This document shows, in pieces, positions 49,005 through 57,032 of a stretch of DNA of 64,000 nt. The notes beneath the pieces are model-generated. The model did no database searches. It was not told the origin of the DNA and worked only from the letters and a program-made list of their open reading frames with translations. How positions within the stretch are numbered: position 1 is the stretch's first letter; each line of letters opens with the position of its first letter. Source of the stretch: Ectopseudomonas composti (GTDB lineage Bacteria; Pseudomonadota; Gammaproteobacteria; Pseudomonadales; Pseudomonadaceae); the NCBI RefSeq assembly GCF_900115475.1, contig NZ_FOWP01000005.1, positions 62,001 through 126,000 of the forward strand, in the 5' to 3' direction. Made by a program: the position numbers and the translations under genes.

Positions 49005-49377
49005 GATTCACCATGCGCTCGGCGATCCAGCGATAGCCGTGCGTCCTGTCCAGGGTGACGAAATAGGGCACGCCCCAGGCGGCATGCAGCGCCGGGGTGT
49101 CGAGCCGGGCCAGTTCGTCGGCATCGCTGGCGATGCGCACCAGCCCCACGCAGATCTCGCGGAACGCCGCCTTGTGCTGCTTGTACCAGACGCCCTGGAT
49201 GGCCCGGTAATCCTCGGCGAGGGTGCTGCCCTCGCGGGTACTGGAAATGAAGAAGAACGGCTGACGGCCCTCGATCAGACGCTCGATGCCGTCCAGCCAC
49301 TGGCGTATCTGCGCCGCGTCGACATGCTCGTGAAAAACCGCTTCGACCACCGTCGTTTGCGTGAGGAGCAAACCCAT
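48988..49377 (-). CDS. Hypothetical 129-aa protein of the siderophore-uptake operon
   Basis: A 129-residue soluble protein with no signal peptide and no membrane segment. It begins MGLLLTQTTVVEAVFHEHVDAAQIRQWLDGIERLI and ends ERMVNHATSV. The fold looks mixed alpha/beta, with a short strand-rich centre (PFFFISSTREGSTLAEDYRAIQGVW), and could be a SpoIIAA/STAS-like small domain, but the match is faint. It overlaps the RhtX-like gene by 17 bases, so it is part of the uptake operon. A small gene also precedes fptX in some pyochelin clusters. No function is assigned. Confidence 0.7.
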   Translation of the reverse strand: MGLLLTQTTVVEAVFHEHVDAAQIRQWLDGIERLIEGRQPFFFISSTREGSTLAEDYRAIQGVWYKQHKAAFREICVGLVRIASDADELARLDTPALHAAWGVPYFVTLDRTHGYRWIAERMVNHATSV

Positions 49378-49435
49378 CGCTGTGTAATTCCCATGATCGT
49401 TGGTGACGCAATCAAGACGATTGCGACCTCATTGC

Positions 49436-49456
49436 ACATGAGAATAATTCTGAACA
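49436..49456. promoter_or_regulatory. Probable Fur box between the uptake operon and its AraC regulator
   Basis: The sequence CATGAGAATAATTCTGAACAA contains the dyad AGAATAATTCT and is the most AT-rich part of the divergent intergenic region. It resembles a Fur box and lies where it could control both directions. Confidence 0.45.
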
Positions 49457-49523
49457 ATGTTGCGCGCTTAGGGGAAAAGAAGGAAAAATTAGCCGCAACG
49501 AAACTTCCATCGGTCAAGCCACC

Positions 49524-50477
49524 ATGACGGTCTTCACCTGCGGTCAGCTCAGCGATGTTGCCCACACCCTGGGCGGCAACCTGCATTTTCAGCGCGAGCT
49601 GCCGGGCGAGCAGCCAGTGCTCGACGGCGAACAACAGGTGCAGGTGCTGAGCGAAGGCCTGGTGCTGTACTTCAGCCATAGCCGCGACCTGGTCGACGCC
49701 AGCAGCGACAACCGCCTGGCACCAGGCATCACCGCCGCTTTTCTGCTGCAGGGCGAGGCCGAGGTCAGCCTGCCGCACCAACGCCTGCACTTCGATGCCC
49801 GCCCCGGCGGCCAGCGCGCCATGCTGGTCAACCTGACCGATAGCGATCAGTTCCAGCGCCATTGGCGTAACGGCCGCGAAGAAACCAAGGTGTGCCTGAG
49901 CATCACCCCGGATTGGCTACAGCAGTTCGCCCTCGGCAGCCACCTGCGTAGCGACAACCTGCTGCGCTTCAGCCGCAGCCACTGGCACAACCTGCCCTGG
50001 CAGCCCTCGGTGGACATCCTCCAGCGCGCCCATCAGTTGCTCGAGCGAGACGCAACGCTGCCGCTTCTATTGCAGCGCCTGCAGCGCGAAAGCTTCGCCC
50101 TGGATCTGGCCTGCGACATCCTGCGCGGCATCGATACGCCCCAGGAGAAACGCCTCGGCAGCCATCTCGAACGCTGCCTGGCACGCCTCAAGGAATGGCT
50201 CGACAGCGGCGAGGCCGACGCCCTGAGCATCGCCGACATGGCGCGCCAGCTCGGCACCAACCCGGTCGATTTGCAGAACGCCTTCCGCAGCCGCAACGGC
50301 ATCACCATCGCCGCCTACCTGCGCCGCCAGCGCCTGGCCCGTGCCTACCAGGCCATGCGCCAACAGGGCCTGTCGGTGGAAGAAGCCGCCAACCTGGCCG
50401 GTTACGAGCACCTCAGCAGCTTCAGTGCCGCCTTCAAGCGCGCGTACGGATTTCCGCCGTCGCAGGCGCGGCGCTGA
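49524..50477 (+). CDS. AraC-family regulator, PchR-like
   Basis: A 317-residue regulator. The N-terminal ligand-binding region has VLSEGLVLYFSHSRDLVDASS and FLLQGEAEVSLPHQRLHF. The C-terminal pair of helix-turn-helix motifs is LSIADMARQLGTNPVDLQNAFRSRNGITIAAYLRRQRL and LSVEEAANLAGYEHLSSFSAAFKRAYGFPPSQARR, the PchR-like ending. Such proteins activate siderophore uptake genes when the ferric siderophore is present. It is divergent from the three-gene uptake operon, with a Fur-like site between. The ATG at 49524 gives MTVFTCGQL. Confidence 0.9.
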   Translation: MTVFTCGQLSDVAHTLGGNLHFQRELPGEQPVLDGEQQVQVLSEGLVLYFSHSRDLVDASSDNRLAPGITAAFLLQGEAEVSLPHQRLHFDARPGGQRAMLVNLTDSDQFQRHWRNGREETKVCLSITPDWLQQFALGSHLRSDNLLRFSRSHWHNLPWQPSVDILQRAHQLLERDATLPLLLQRLQRESFALDLACDILRGIDTPQEKRLGSHLERCLARLKEWLDSGEADALSIADMARQLGTNPVDLQNAFRSRNGITIAAYLRRQRLARAYQAMRQQGLSVEEAANLAGYEHLSSFSAAFKRAYGFPPSQARR

Positions 50478-50587
50478 GCGAAGTGGACCAGTCCGAATCT
50501 GCACAATTGGATCTATGTGACTGGGCCACTGCTGGGTAGATTCATCGCTACCGGGGCAGGCCATCGCGCCCCTCAACGCGGATACGG

Positions 50588-51076
50588 ATGAACACCATGA
50601 GCCAGCGCCTCGACTACTTCGCACTCTCCCCCAAGGCCTCCGGCAAATACGCCGAGTTTTCCATGCTGCTGACCCGCAGCCCGTTCCTCGCGCCGCTGGC
50701 CCACCTGGTCATGCTGCGTGCCTCGCAGATCAACGGCTGCGCCTTCTGCGTCGACATGCATGTGAAGGAAGCGAAGATCCATGGCGACCGCGAACTGCGC
50801 CTGCACCATGTCGCCGTGTGGCGCGAATCGCCGCTGTTCTCGGAGCAGGAACGTGCCGCGCTGGAGTGGACGGAAGCCCTGACCCAACTGTCAGCACACG
50901 GCGTCTCCGATGCCATCTACGCCAACGTGCGCGAGCAGTTCTCCGAGCAGGAGCTGTCAGAACTGAGCTTCCTGGTGGTCGCCATCAACGGCTGGAACCG
51001 CCTCAATGTCGCCTTCCGCACCGTGCCGGGCTCCGCCGACAAGCAGTTCGGTCTGGACAAGGCCGGTCTGGCCTGA
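50588..51076 (+). CDS. Carboxymuconolactone decarboxylase / AhpD-like protein
   Basis: A 162-residue all-helical protein of the AhpD-like family. It has the redox motif Cys51-x-x-Cys54 plus His58 in NGCAFCVDMHVKEAK, the catalytic triad of alkylhydroperoxidase AhpD-type proteins. It may reduce peroxides or act as a thiol relay. True carboxymuconolactone decarboxylase activity is unlikely with this motif. It stands alone after the AraC gene and before the FecA-like receptor. The ATG at 50588 was used; ATG 50597 (MSQRLDYFA) is equally possible. Confidence 0.85.
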   Translation: MNTMSQRLDYFALSPKASGKYAEFSMLLTRSPFLAPLAHLVMLRASQINGCAFCVDMHVKEAKIHGDRELRLHHVAVWRESPLFSEQERAALEWTEALTQLSAHGVSDAIYANVREQFSEQELSELSFLVVAINGWNRLNVAFRTVPGSADKQFGLDKAGLA

Positions 51077-51253
51077 GGGTTATCCACAGGGGCGGGTGGC
51101 CTGTCGCGCGACCGCCCTGCTTCTCCCTGAGCGGCCCGCTGCACAGCACGGGCAAAAACGGCATGATGTGCCCCCGCGCCAGCGGCCTGTGGGTGACGAA
51201 TCCTCGTTAGCCCTCATCAGACACACTCGCCGCCCGCTCAACGGAGCCCCTGC

Positions 51254-53395
51254 ATGCTGCCCCTGCCGTTTTCCCGCCAACCTGCCCGCCTCACCCTGCT
51301 CGCCCTCGCCTGCCTGAGCGGCCACAGCGCCTTCGCTGAAGAGCCCGTGCAACTCGACTCGCTGCAGGTCACCGGCGTGCAGCTGAGTGAAGTAGAGGCC
51401 GCGCGCGAAGAGCTCAAGCGCGTGCCGGGCGCGACCAATGTGGTAGATATGGCCAAGGTCGAGCAGGGCCGCGTGGCCGGCGTCGCCGATGTGCTGGCCT
51501 ACCAGCCCGGCGTCTACGCGCAGTCGCCCGGCAACGAAGGCGTGAAAATCAGCGTGCGCGGCTCGGGCATCAACCGCGGCCCCGGCTCGCACGCCTCCGG
51601 CACCCATATCCTGCTCGACGGCCTGCCACTGACCGGTTCCGGCGGCACGCCCTACGAACTGCTGGAACCGCTGTGGATAAGTCGCGCCGAAGTGCTGCGC
51701 GGGGCCAACGGCTTCGACCGTGGCGCGCTGGCCCTGGGCGGCGCCATCGACTACATCACCCACACCGGCCATACCGCGCCCAAGCTGCAGCTGCGCTACG
51801 AAGCAGGCAGCCGTGGCTACCAGAAGCGCAACATCGCCTCCGGCCAGGTGCTGGGCGATTTCGATTACTACCTCGCCCTCACCGACAGCCATACCGATGG
51901 CTATCAGGACCACTCGTCAGGCAAGGGCAAAGGCGTCGCCGGCAACTTCGGCTATCGCCTGAATGAGAATCTGGAAACACGCTTCTACCTGCGCTACCGG
52001 GAGACCGAGCATGAAACGCCGGGCCGCCTGACCAAAGCGCAACTCAAGGACGACCCGCGCCAAGCCGCGGCGGCCAACCGCAGCATCGACGCCCATCGCG
52101 ACCAGCCCGGCAGCACCTGGCTGGCCAACAAGACCACCTGGCGCATCGACGACGACTCCACCCTGGTCGCCGGCCTGGCCTACCACCACTACCCGATGGA
52201 TATCACCGAGACCGCCTATCGCGGCGGCGCCTATCGCATCCGTGTGGATTACAGCGATATCAGCGGCACGCTGAACTACACGCGCCGACATACCCTGTTC
52301 GGGCTCAACAGCAGCACCACCATCGGCTGGCGCAGCACAACCAACCTGCCGAGCAGCAAAGCGAAAGAGACCGCGGCGTTGCCGATCAACGTCAACGGCA
52401 CGCCCTATCCGGCCGGCACCCTGATGCGCGCCTATGAACACCTGGGTTCGGACCACGTGCTGCACATCGGCAACGAACTGGAATTGACCCCCGACCTGTG
52501 GCTGACCAGCGGCCTGGCGCTGATCTACACGCGCCGCGAAGTGCAGGTGACCTGGCCAGCCACCGACGACAAGCTCAGCGAACATACCTGGGACTACGCA
52601 CCGCGTATCGGCCTGCGCTATCAGCTCAACCCCGAGGTGCAGCTGTACGGCAATATCAGCCGCTCGGTGGAACCGCCGCATGCCTGGTCGATGATCTGGA
52701 GTTCGCCGCTACGCTTCCCGGCCGGCAACCAGCCATACAGCACCCGCCAAAGCACGCCGATCTCGATGGACAACCAGACCGCCACTACCTTCGAGGTCGG
52801 CGCCCGTGGCGACTCGTTTATCGGTGAATGGGATTTGGCCTACTACTACTCACAGGTGCGCCATGAACTGCTCACCGTCGAGATCGAGCCCAACGTATTC
52901 GCCGAATCCAACGCCAGCCCTACCGTGCACCAGGGCATCGAAGCCGGCCTGACCAGCACGCTGTGGCAAGATGGCGCCGCTGGCGCCCTGAGCCTGCGCC
53001 AGGCCTATACCTTCAGCGACTTCCACTACCGCAACGACGACGAATTCGGCGGCAACCGCCTGCCCGGCTTGCCGCGCCACTATTACCAGGCAGAGGTGCG
53101 CTACGACCACCCGAGCGGCTTCTACGCCGGCCTCAACAGCCAGTATGCCTCCAAGGTCGCGGTGGATTACGCCAACTCCTACTACGCCGACGCCTACACC
53201 ACCTTCGGCGCCACCTTCGGCTACGCCTCGCCCAAAGACGACTGGCAAGCCTGGCTCGACCTGCGCAACCTGACCGACAAACGCTATGCCGCCACCGTGA
53301 CGCCGGGATATAACGACAACGGCGTCGATGTGGCGCGCTCCACGCCTGGGGAAGGGTTTGGGGTGTATACGGGGGTTTCTTGGAGTTGGTTGTAA
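51254..53395 (+). CDS. TonB-dependent receptor, FecA-like
   Basis: A 713-residue outer-membrane receptor with a signal peptide (about residues 1-28, ending in HSAFAEEP). The TonB box is DSLQVTG. The plug carries EGVKISVRGSGINRGPGSHASGTHILLDGLPLTGSGGTPYELLEPLWISRAEVLRGANGF, and the barrel ends in YTGVSWSWL. The plug resembles the FecA / ferric-citrate branch, but no N-terminal signalling domain or FecIR pair is present. It has no ABC partner nearby. The ligand is unknown. The ATG at 51254 is preceded by CGGAG. The GC content of the following gene falls sharply. Confidence 0.87.
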   Translation: MLPLPFSRQPARLTLLALACLSGHSAFAEEPVQLDSLQVTGVQLSEVEAAREELKRVPGATNVVDMAKVEQGRVAGVADVLAYQPGVYAQSPGNEGVKISVRGSGINRGPGSHASGTHILLDGLPLTGSGGTPYELLEPLWISRAEVLRGANGFDRGALALGGAIDYITHTGHTAPKLQLRYEAGSRGYQKRNIASGQVLGDFDYYLALTDSHTDGYQDHSSGKGKGVAGNFGYRLNENLETRFYLRYRETEHETPGRLTKAQLKDDPRQAAAANRSIDAHRDQPGSTWLANKTTWRIDDDSTLVAGLAYHHYPMDITETAYRGGAYRIRVDYSDISGTLNYTRRHTLFGLNSSTTIGWRSTTNLPSSKAKETAALPINVNGTPYPAGTLMRAYEHLGSDHVLHIGNELELTPDLWLTSGLALIYTRREVQVTWPATDDKLSEHTWDYAPRIGLRYQLNPEVQLYGNISRSVEPPHAWSMIWSSPLRFPAGNQPYSTRQSTPISMDNQTATTFEVGARGDSFIGEWDLAYYYSQVRHELLTVEIEPNVFAESNASPTVHQGIEAGLTSTLWQDGAAGALSLRQAYTFSDFHYRNDDEFGGNRLPGLPRHYYQAEVRYDHPSGFYAGLNSQYASKVAVDYANSYYADAYTTFGATFGYASPKDDWQAWLDLRNLTDKRYAATVTPGYNDNGVDVARSTPGEGFGVYTGVSWSWL

Positions 53396-53540
53396 GGCAC
53401 GGTGTTCGCGACTAAGTGGGAGATGGTGGAAAACGCTTCGCGGTTTTCCACCATACTTGTCGGCACATGCCCTATCAGCTGTGCGATATCGCCAAGCAGT
53501 AGTAGCCTAGTGCCTTCTCTATACAGCCCATGGAATGGTC

Positions 53541-54191
53541 ATGAAAGCTCTAGCCCTATCCTTGGCACTCTTCAGTCTGCTCACGACAGATGTTTGGGCT
53601 AAGAACTGCAGAAACAGCCAGCCCTGTGGCAACTCTTGTATTTCTTGGAACAAGACATGCCGTATAGGGATATCTAGCTATGTGGCTCCTACTCCCACAA
53701 TTCGGACGCCGTCTCCTACTACATCCCATGAAACTGCAGTGGCTTCCGATCTGTACGTACAGGACAACGACACGTATTCCGTAAACTCTCCGAACCATAC
53801 AGCCCGGCGCCTGAGGAGAATGGCATTTGGTGAAATGGTGCGTGCTTACCAGCAAGTAGGTGATTGGATACGTATTTCTGAACCTGGACAGCCCGATGAA
53901 TGGATAACCCGGCAATCCCTGACGCTCTCTAAGCCGCCCCACAGCCCAGCACAATCAGAGAAGCCGCCGCTCAAATATGAGCTCTCTGAGCCCAAAGACG
54001 TAATAGCTTGGAGTCATGCTCAAACTGACGCTGCCTTCACCTATGCACTGCCGTCACGAACAGCGCCCCGTTTAAGAAGGCTCGTACTCGGTGAGAAACT
54101 CCCGGTATACGAACTCATGGGGGACTGGGCACGTATAACGCCAGCAGGAGCAGATGAGGAATGGGTGATACGCCGCTACTTAGGTATTTAA
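53541..54191 (+). CDS. Secreted protein with Cys-rich motif and two SH3-like repeats
   Basis: A 216-residue protein with a signal peptide (about residues 1-20, ending in DVWA). A small Cys motif has Cys23, Cys29, Cys33 and Cys40 (NCRNSQPCGNSCISWNKTC). After a Ser/Thr/Pro linker come two similar bacterial-SH3-like units of about 60 residues: RRLRRMAFGEMVRAYQQVGDWIRIS...DEWITRQSL and PRLRRLVLGEKLPVYELMGDWARIT...EEWVIRRYL. SH3b units usually bind cell-wall material. Codon use and GC content are visibly lower than in the neighbours, suggesting acquisition by transfer. ATG 53541 is taken; an ATG two codons upstream is also in frame. The function is not known. Confidence 0.8.
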   Translation: MKALALSLALFSLLTTDVWAKNCRNSQPCGNSCISWNKTCRIGISSYVAPTPTIRTPSPTTSHETAVASDLYVQDNDTYSVNSPNHTARRLRRMAFGEMVRAYQQVGDWIRISEPGQPDEWITRQSLTLSKPPHSPAQSEKPPLKYELSEPKDVIAWSHAQTDAAFTYALPSRTAPRLRRLVLGEKLPVYELMGDWARITPAGADEEWVIRRYLGI

Positions 54192-54204
54192 GAACGGCGC
54201 GTAG

Positions 54205-54230
54205 GGTGGACAACGCTCTTCTTGTCCACC
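54205..54230. terminator. Bidirectional hairpin between convergent genes
   Basis: GGTGGACAA (54205-54213) and TTGTCCACC (54222-54230) form a 9-bp stem with an 8-nt loop in the 55-bp gap between the SH3-like gene and cobF. No clear T-run follows. Confidence 0.45.
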
Positions 54231-54246
54231 GCTTCTGCCCTCAGGC

Positions 54247-55008
54247 CTACGCCGCCGCTTCCTTGCGCAGCAGATAACTATCCATGATCCACCCATTGCG
54301 CTCCCGCGCTTCGGCGCGGGTGCTGGCGATACGTTCGGCCACCTCATCCAGCGGCCCGGCAATCAGGATTTCATCGGCCGTACCGACGTATGCCCCCCAG
54401 TAGATATACAGGCCCTGGCCGACAAAGCGACGGTAGGTGTCCTTGGCGTCGAGCATCACCGCCACGCTGTCCACGCCCTGTGGCCAGCCTTCGGCGAGCA
54501 GGCGGCCGGTAGTGATTTCCACAGCGCGACCGATGCTGTTGAGCGGGATACGATGGCGCGCGGTCAGCGCCTGCAGGCTGCTGATGCCGGGAATCACGTC
54601 ATAGGTGAAATCGCTGCGCCGTGCGGCGATGGCTTCGATGATGCGGATGCTGCTGTCGTACAGCGACGGGTCGCCCCAGACCATGAAGGCTGCCGTCTCT
54701 CCATCGGCCATCTGCTCGTCGATCAGTTGCTCGAACACCGCCTGCTTGTCACGGTTGAGTTCATCGACGCTGGCGCGGTAGTCCGCGACATCGCGTTCAC
54801 GCTCCGGTTGCAGGCCTTCGGCGAAACGCGGCGTGTGGCCATCGAGAAAGCGCGCGCAGATCTCGCGGCGCAGGGCGTTGAGCTTGTGCTTGGCCGCGCC
54901 CTTGTCCATTAGGAAGATCACGTCGCTGCGGCGTAGCGCCTTGATCGCCTGGACGGTGATGTAGTCCGGGTCGCCGGCGCCGATGCCGACCAGCAGCAGG
55001 GTTTTCAT
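54247..55008 (-). CDS. cobF: Precorrin-6A synthase (deacetylating)
   Basis: A 253-residue SAM methylase that methylates C1 of precorrin-5 with loss of acetate, giving precorrin-6A in the aerobic pathway. It has the glycine loop LLLVGIGAGDPDYITVQAIKALRRSDVIFLMDKGAAKHKL, then MVWGDPSLYDSSIRIIEAI and VIPGISSLQALTARHRIPLNSIGRAVEITTGR, all typical of CobF. The ATG at 55008 overlaps the stop of chlD (ATGA). It is the last gene of the cobW-cobN-chlI/chlD-cobF run and is followed by a hairpin. Confidence 0.94.
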   Translation of the reverse strand: MKTLLLVGIGAGDPDYITVQAIKALRRSDVIFLMDKGAAKHKLNALRREICARFLDGHTPRFAEGLQPERERDVADYRASVDELNRDKQAVFEQLIDEQMADGETAAFMVWGDPSLYDSSIRIIEAIAARRSDFTYDVIPGISSLQALTARHRIPLNSIGRAVEITTGRLLAEGWPQGVDSVAVMLDAKDTYRRFVGQGLYIYWGAYVGTADEILIAGPLDEVAERIASTRAEARERNGWIMDSYLLRKEAAA

Positions 55009-55772
55009 GGGGTTCTCCAGGTTCGTCCTGGCACGCCGGGCGCCAGGTCGTCGATATGTTGGTAGTCGGCCTGTAGTGCCTGCGCCAATTGACGGGCGCG
55101 GCCCAGGCGGATGGGCGCTCGCTCGGTATCGAGCAGCAGAGTTGGGCACGGCAAAGGCACCAGCGTGGGCAGATCACGCAAGCGCCCGTCGGTAAGAATC
55201 AGCAGGCGCTGCCGTTCGCTCGGTTTCGCTCGTTGTCGACGCGACAGCCAGTCACCCGCCTGATTCAGTGCATCAAGCAACGGCGTACCACCACCAGCGC
55301 CCAACTCGTGCAGCCAGCGGTGCAGCTCGGCGCTGGCCTTGCGCCCCTGCCACAGCCATTGCGCCCCACGACCACCGGCCTGCAGCACGGCCAGACGCGC
55401 GCGCTGGCGATAGGCGCTATCGAATACTTCAGCGAGCACACCCTTGGCCAGGCTCAACGCACCATGGCGGCGGGTGGAGGCGGAAGCATCGACTAGCACC
55501 AGCCAGAGTTCCTCAGCCTGCTGGCTGCGCGGGCGAAGCACCAACTGCTCGCGACGTTGCGGTCGGCCATGGCGCAGGGTCGCCGGCCAGTCGATACGCC
55601 CGCCCGCACCGCTGCGCACAGCGCCATGCAGGCCGCCGCCGAGTCGTCCGGGCCGGTTGCGGGCATCCGCGCCTGTGGCTGTACGCGGGCGGATGCTCAG
55701 GGCTTTTTTGGCCAGCGCGGCGGCACGCGTCGTTCGCCCATAGCCTGCGGCTGCGCCGGCAACTCGCCCCAC
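55005..55772 (-). CDS. chlD: ChlD-like VWA subunit of cobalt/magnesium chelatase (probably made by -1 frameshift from chlI)
   Basis: The visible frame is 255 residues. It carries an intact von Willebrand A metal site: DASAST, a later Thr in GGGTPLLDAL, and the aspartate in LILTDGR. It has no ATPase domain of its own and overlaps the 3' end of chlI by 75 bases in the -1 frame. The only in-frame initiator is a GTG at 55772 with no convincing ribosome-binding site. The chlI message ends in a slippery A_AAA_AAG one codon before its stop. A -1 slip there reads straight into this frame and gives a chlI-chlD polypeptide of about 564 residues. It is coupled to cobF by ATGA. Confidence 0.85.
   Translation of the reverse strand: MGRVAGAAAGYGRTTRAAALAKKALSIRPRTATGADARNRPGRLGGGLHGAVRSGAGGRIDWPATLRHGRPQRREQLVLRPRSQQAEELWLVLVDASASTRRHGALSLAKGVLAEVFDSAYRQRARLAVLQAGGRGAQWLWQGRKASAELHRWLHELGAGGGTPLLDALNQAGDWLSRRQRAKPSERQRLLILTDGRLRDLPTLVPLPCPTLLLDTERAPIRLGRARQLAQALQADYQHIDDLAPGVPGRTWRTP
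55663..55709 (-). promoter_or_regulatory. Programmed -1 frameshift site in chlI/chlD
   Basis: The slippery heptamer A_AAA_AAG (55709-55703) is in the correct phase with codons CCA AAA AAG CCC TGA. After a 6-nt spacer comes a perfect 8-bp stem, GCATCCGC (55696-55689) and GCGGATGC (55670-55663), with an 18-nt loop. The zero frame stops at the TGA at 55699-55697. The -1 frame continues into the VWA domain. Confidence 0.82.
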
Positions 55773-56698
55773 TGGCCTTCGCCCTGGCTCTGTTCCTGCG
55801 CCAGCTGTGGCGCCTTGCCCTGCTCCGGCGGCATGGCAGCCGGTGGTGGTTGCTGACGACGACGATGGCGCAGGACAAAGTCCTCCACCGCATCGATATC
55901 CACAGGCTCGATAGCCGCCGCACCACGCCAGGCCGCATGGGCACGGGCGGCGCGCAGCCAGACCAGATCAGCGCGCAGGCCATCTACCGCGGCGGCGAAG
56001 CAGCGCCGGCTGATCTCACCCAAGGCGGCGTCATCCAGCGGGATATCCGCCAGGTGCTGGCGGGCATTCTGGCAACGCGCGGCGAGGGCATCCTGCTCGC
56101 TCTGCCAGCGCTGCAGGAAGGCTGCGGGGCCGGCATCGAAGGCCAGGCGACGGCGGACGATCTCGGCGCGCTCGGCTGGCTGCGGCTGGCCATCGAGGGC
56201 CAGGTTGAGGCCGAAGCGGTCGAGCAGTTGCGGGCGCAGCTCGCCTTCCTCGGCGTTCATAGTGCCGATCAGCACGAAGCGCGCGGCATGCCGATGGGAG
56301 ATGCCGTCACGCTCGACATGGTTGACCCCGCTGGCGGCGGCATCGAGCAGCAGGTCGACCAGATGATCCGGCAGCAGGTTGACCTCATCGACATACAGCA
56401 CACCGCCATCGGCACGGGCCAGCAGGCCTGGGGAAAACTGCGCGCGGCCTTCGCCCAGCGCCGCGTCCAGATCCAGGGTGCCGACGATGCGTTCCTCGCT
56501 CGCGCCCAGCGGCAGGGTGACGAAGCGCCCACCATCGAGCAGATCGGCCAGGCCACGGGCCAGGGTGGACTTGGCCATACCGCGTGGGCCTTCGATCAGC
56601 ACGCCGCCGATGGCCGGATCGATGGCCGCCAGGCACAGCGCCAACTTCAGCGAATCGGCGCCGACCACGGCGGCGAGGGGGAAGTGATGTTCGGTCAT
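55697..56698 (-). CDS. chlI: ChlI-like AAA+ ATPase subunit of cobalt/magnesium chelatase
   Basis: A 333-residue AAA+ ATPase. Walker A is EGPRGMAKSTLARGL (about residues 36-50), Walker B is GGVLYVDEVNLLPDHLV, and the chelatase-type insertion/sensor is GTMNAEEGELRPQLLDRFGL. A Pro/Gln-rich linker follows, as in ChlD/BchD proteins just before the VWA domain, so the open frame includes more than a plain ChlI. With CobN and the VWA subunit it would form the ATP-driven chelatase inserting cobalt into hydrogenobyrinic acid a,c-diamide. It lies 334 bases downstream of cobN, with repeats filling the gap. It ends at a TGA preceded by a slippery sequence. Confidence 0.92.
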   Translation of the reverse strand: MTEHHFPLAAVVGADSLKLALCLAAIDPAIGGVLIEGPRGMAKSTLARGLADLLDGGRFVTLPLGASEERIVGTLDLDAALGEGRAQFSPGLLARADGGVLYVDEVNLLPDHLVDLLLDAAASGVNHVERDGISHRHAARFVLIGTMNAEEGELRPQLLDRFGLNLALDGQPQPAERAEIVRRRLAFDAGPAAFLQRWQSEQDALAARCQNARQHLADIPLDDAALGEISRRCFAAAVDGLRADLVWLRAARAHAAWRGAAAIEPVDIDAVEDFVLRHRRRQQPPPAAMPPEQGKAPQLAQEQSQGEGQWGELPAQPQAMGERRVPPRWPKKP

Positions 56699-56724
56699 GG
56701 TTGTGATCCGTGGAGTGATGTGTG

Positions 56725-56777
56725 TGGGAGTCGCTTCAGCGGCGAAAAGCTCGCGGCTGAAACCCCTCCCACGATGA
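56725..56777. repeat. Palindromic repeat, family 3
   Basis: GTGGGAGTCGCTTCAGCGGCGAA and GCGGCTGAAACCCCTCCCAC form an inverted pair in the cobN-chlI gap. Confidence 0.7.
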
Positions 56778-56790
56778 GCGCATCACACCC

Positions 56791-56957
56791 GTAGGGTGGG
56801 TTAGCGGCGCAGAACATTGATCGTGCAGCCGCGCAGGAGCGTAGCGCGCCGCGTAACCCACCAGGCGATATACCGTGTGGCGCCGATGGTGGGTTACGCC
56901 GCACCCGCTTCGGAGCGAAACCTAGGCATTGCAACAGGCGGCTAACCCACCCTACGG
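56791..56957. repeat. 167-bp element bounded by inverted repeats
   Basis: CGTAGGGTGGGTTAGC at the left end and GCTAACCCACCCTACG at the right end are a perfect 16-bp inverted pair. Internal GGGTTAC / GTAACCC-type units suggest a miniature mobile or palindromic repeat. No open frame lies inside. Confidence 0.7.
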
Positions 56958-56977
56958 GCTCGGCGGTGCCGGATGAA

Positions 56978-57018
56978 CCCTCTCCCCCGGCCCCTCTCCC
57001 ATAAATGGGAGAGGGGAG
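56978..57018. repeat. Palindromic intergenic repeat, family 1
   Basis: CCCTCTCCCCCGG...CCCATAAATGGGAGAGGGG lies just past the cobN stop codon. It is nearly identical to the copies at 2511 and 23791. Confidence 0.8.
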
Positions 57019-57032
57019 AAAAAACGCTCGCA

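Noticed and set aside
55268..56794. 508-codon plus-strand frame opposite chlI/chlD
   Set aside because: Shadow frame. The minus-strand Walker and MIDAS motifs identify the real coding strand.
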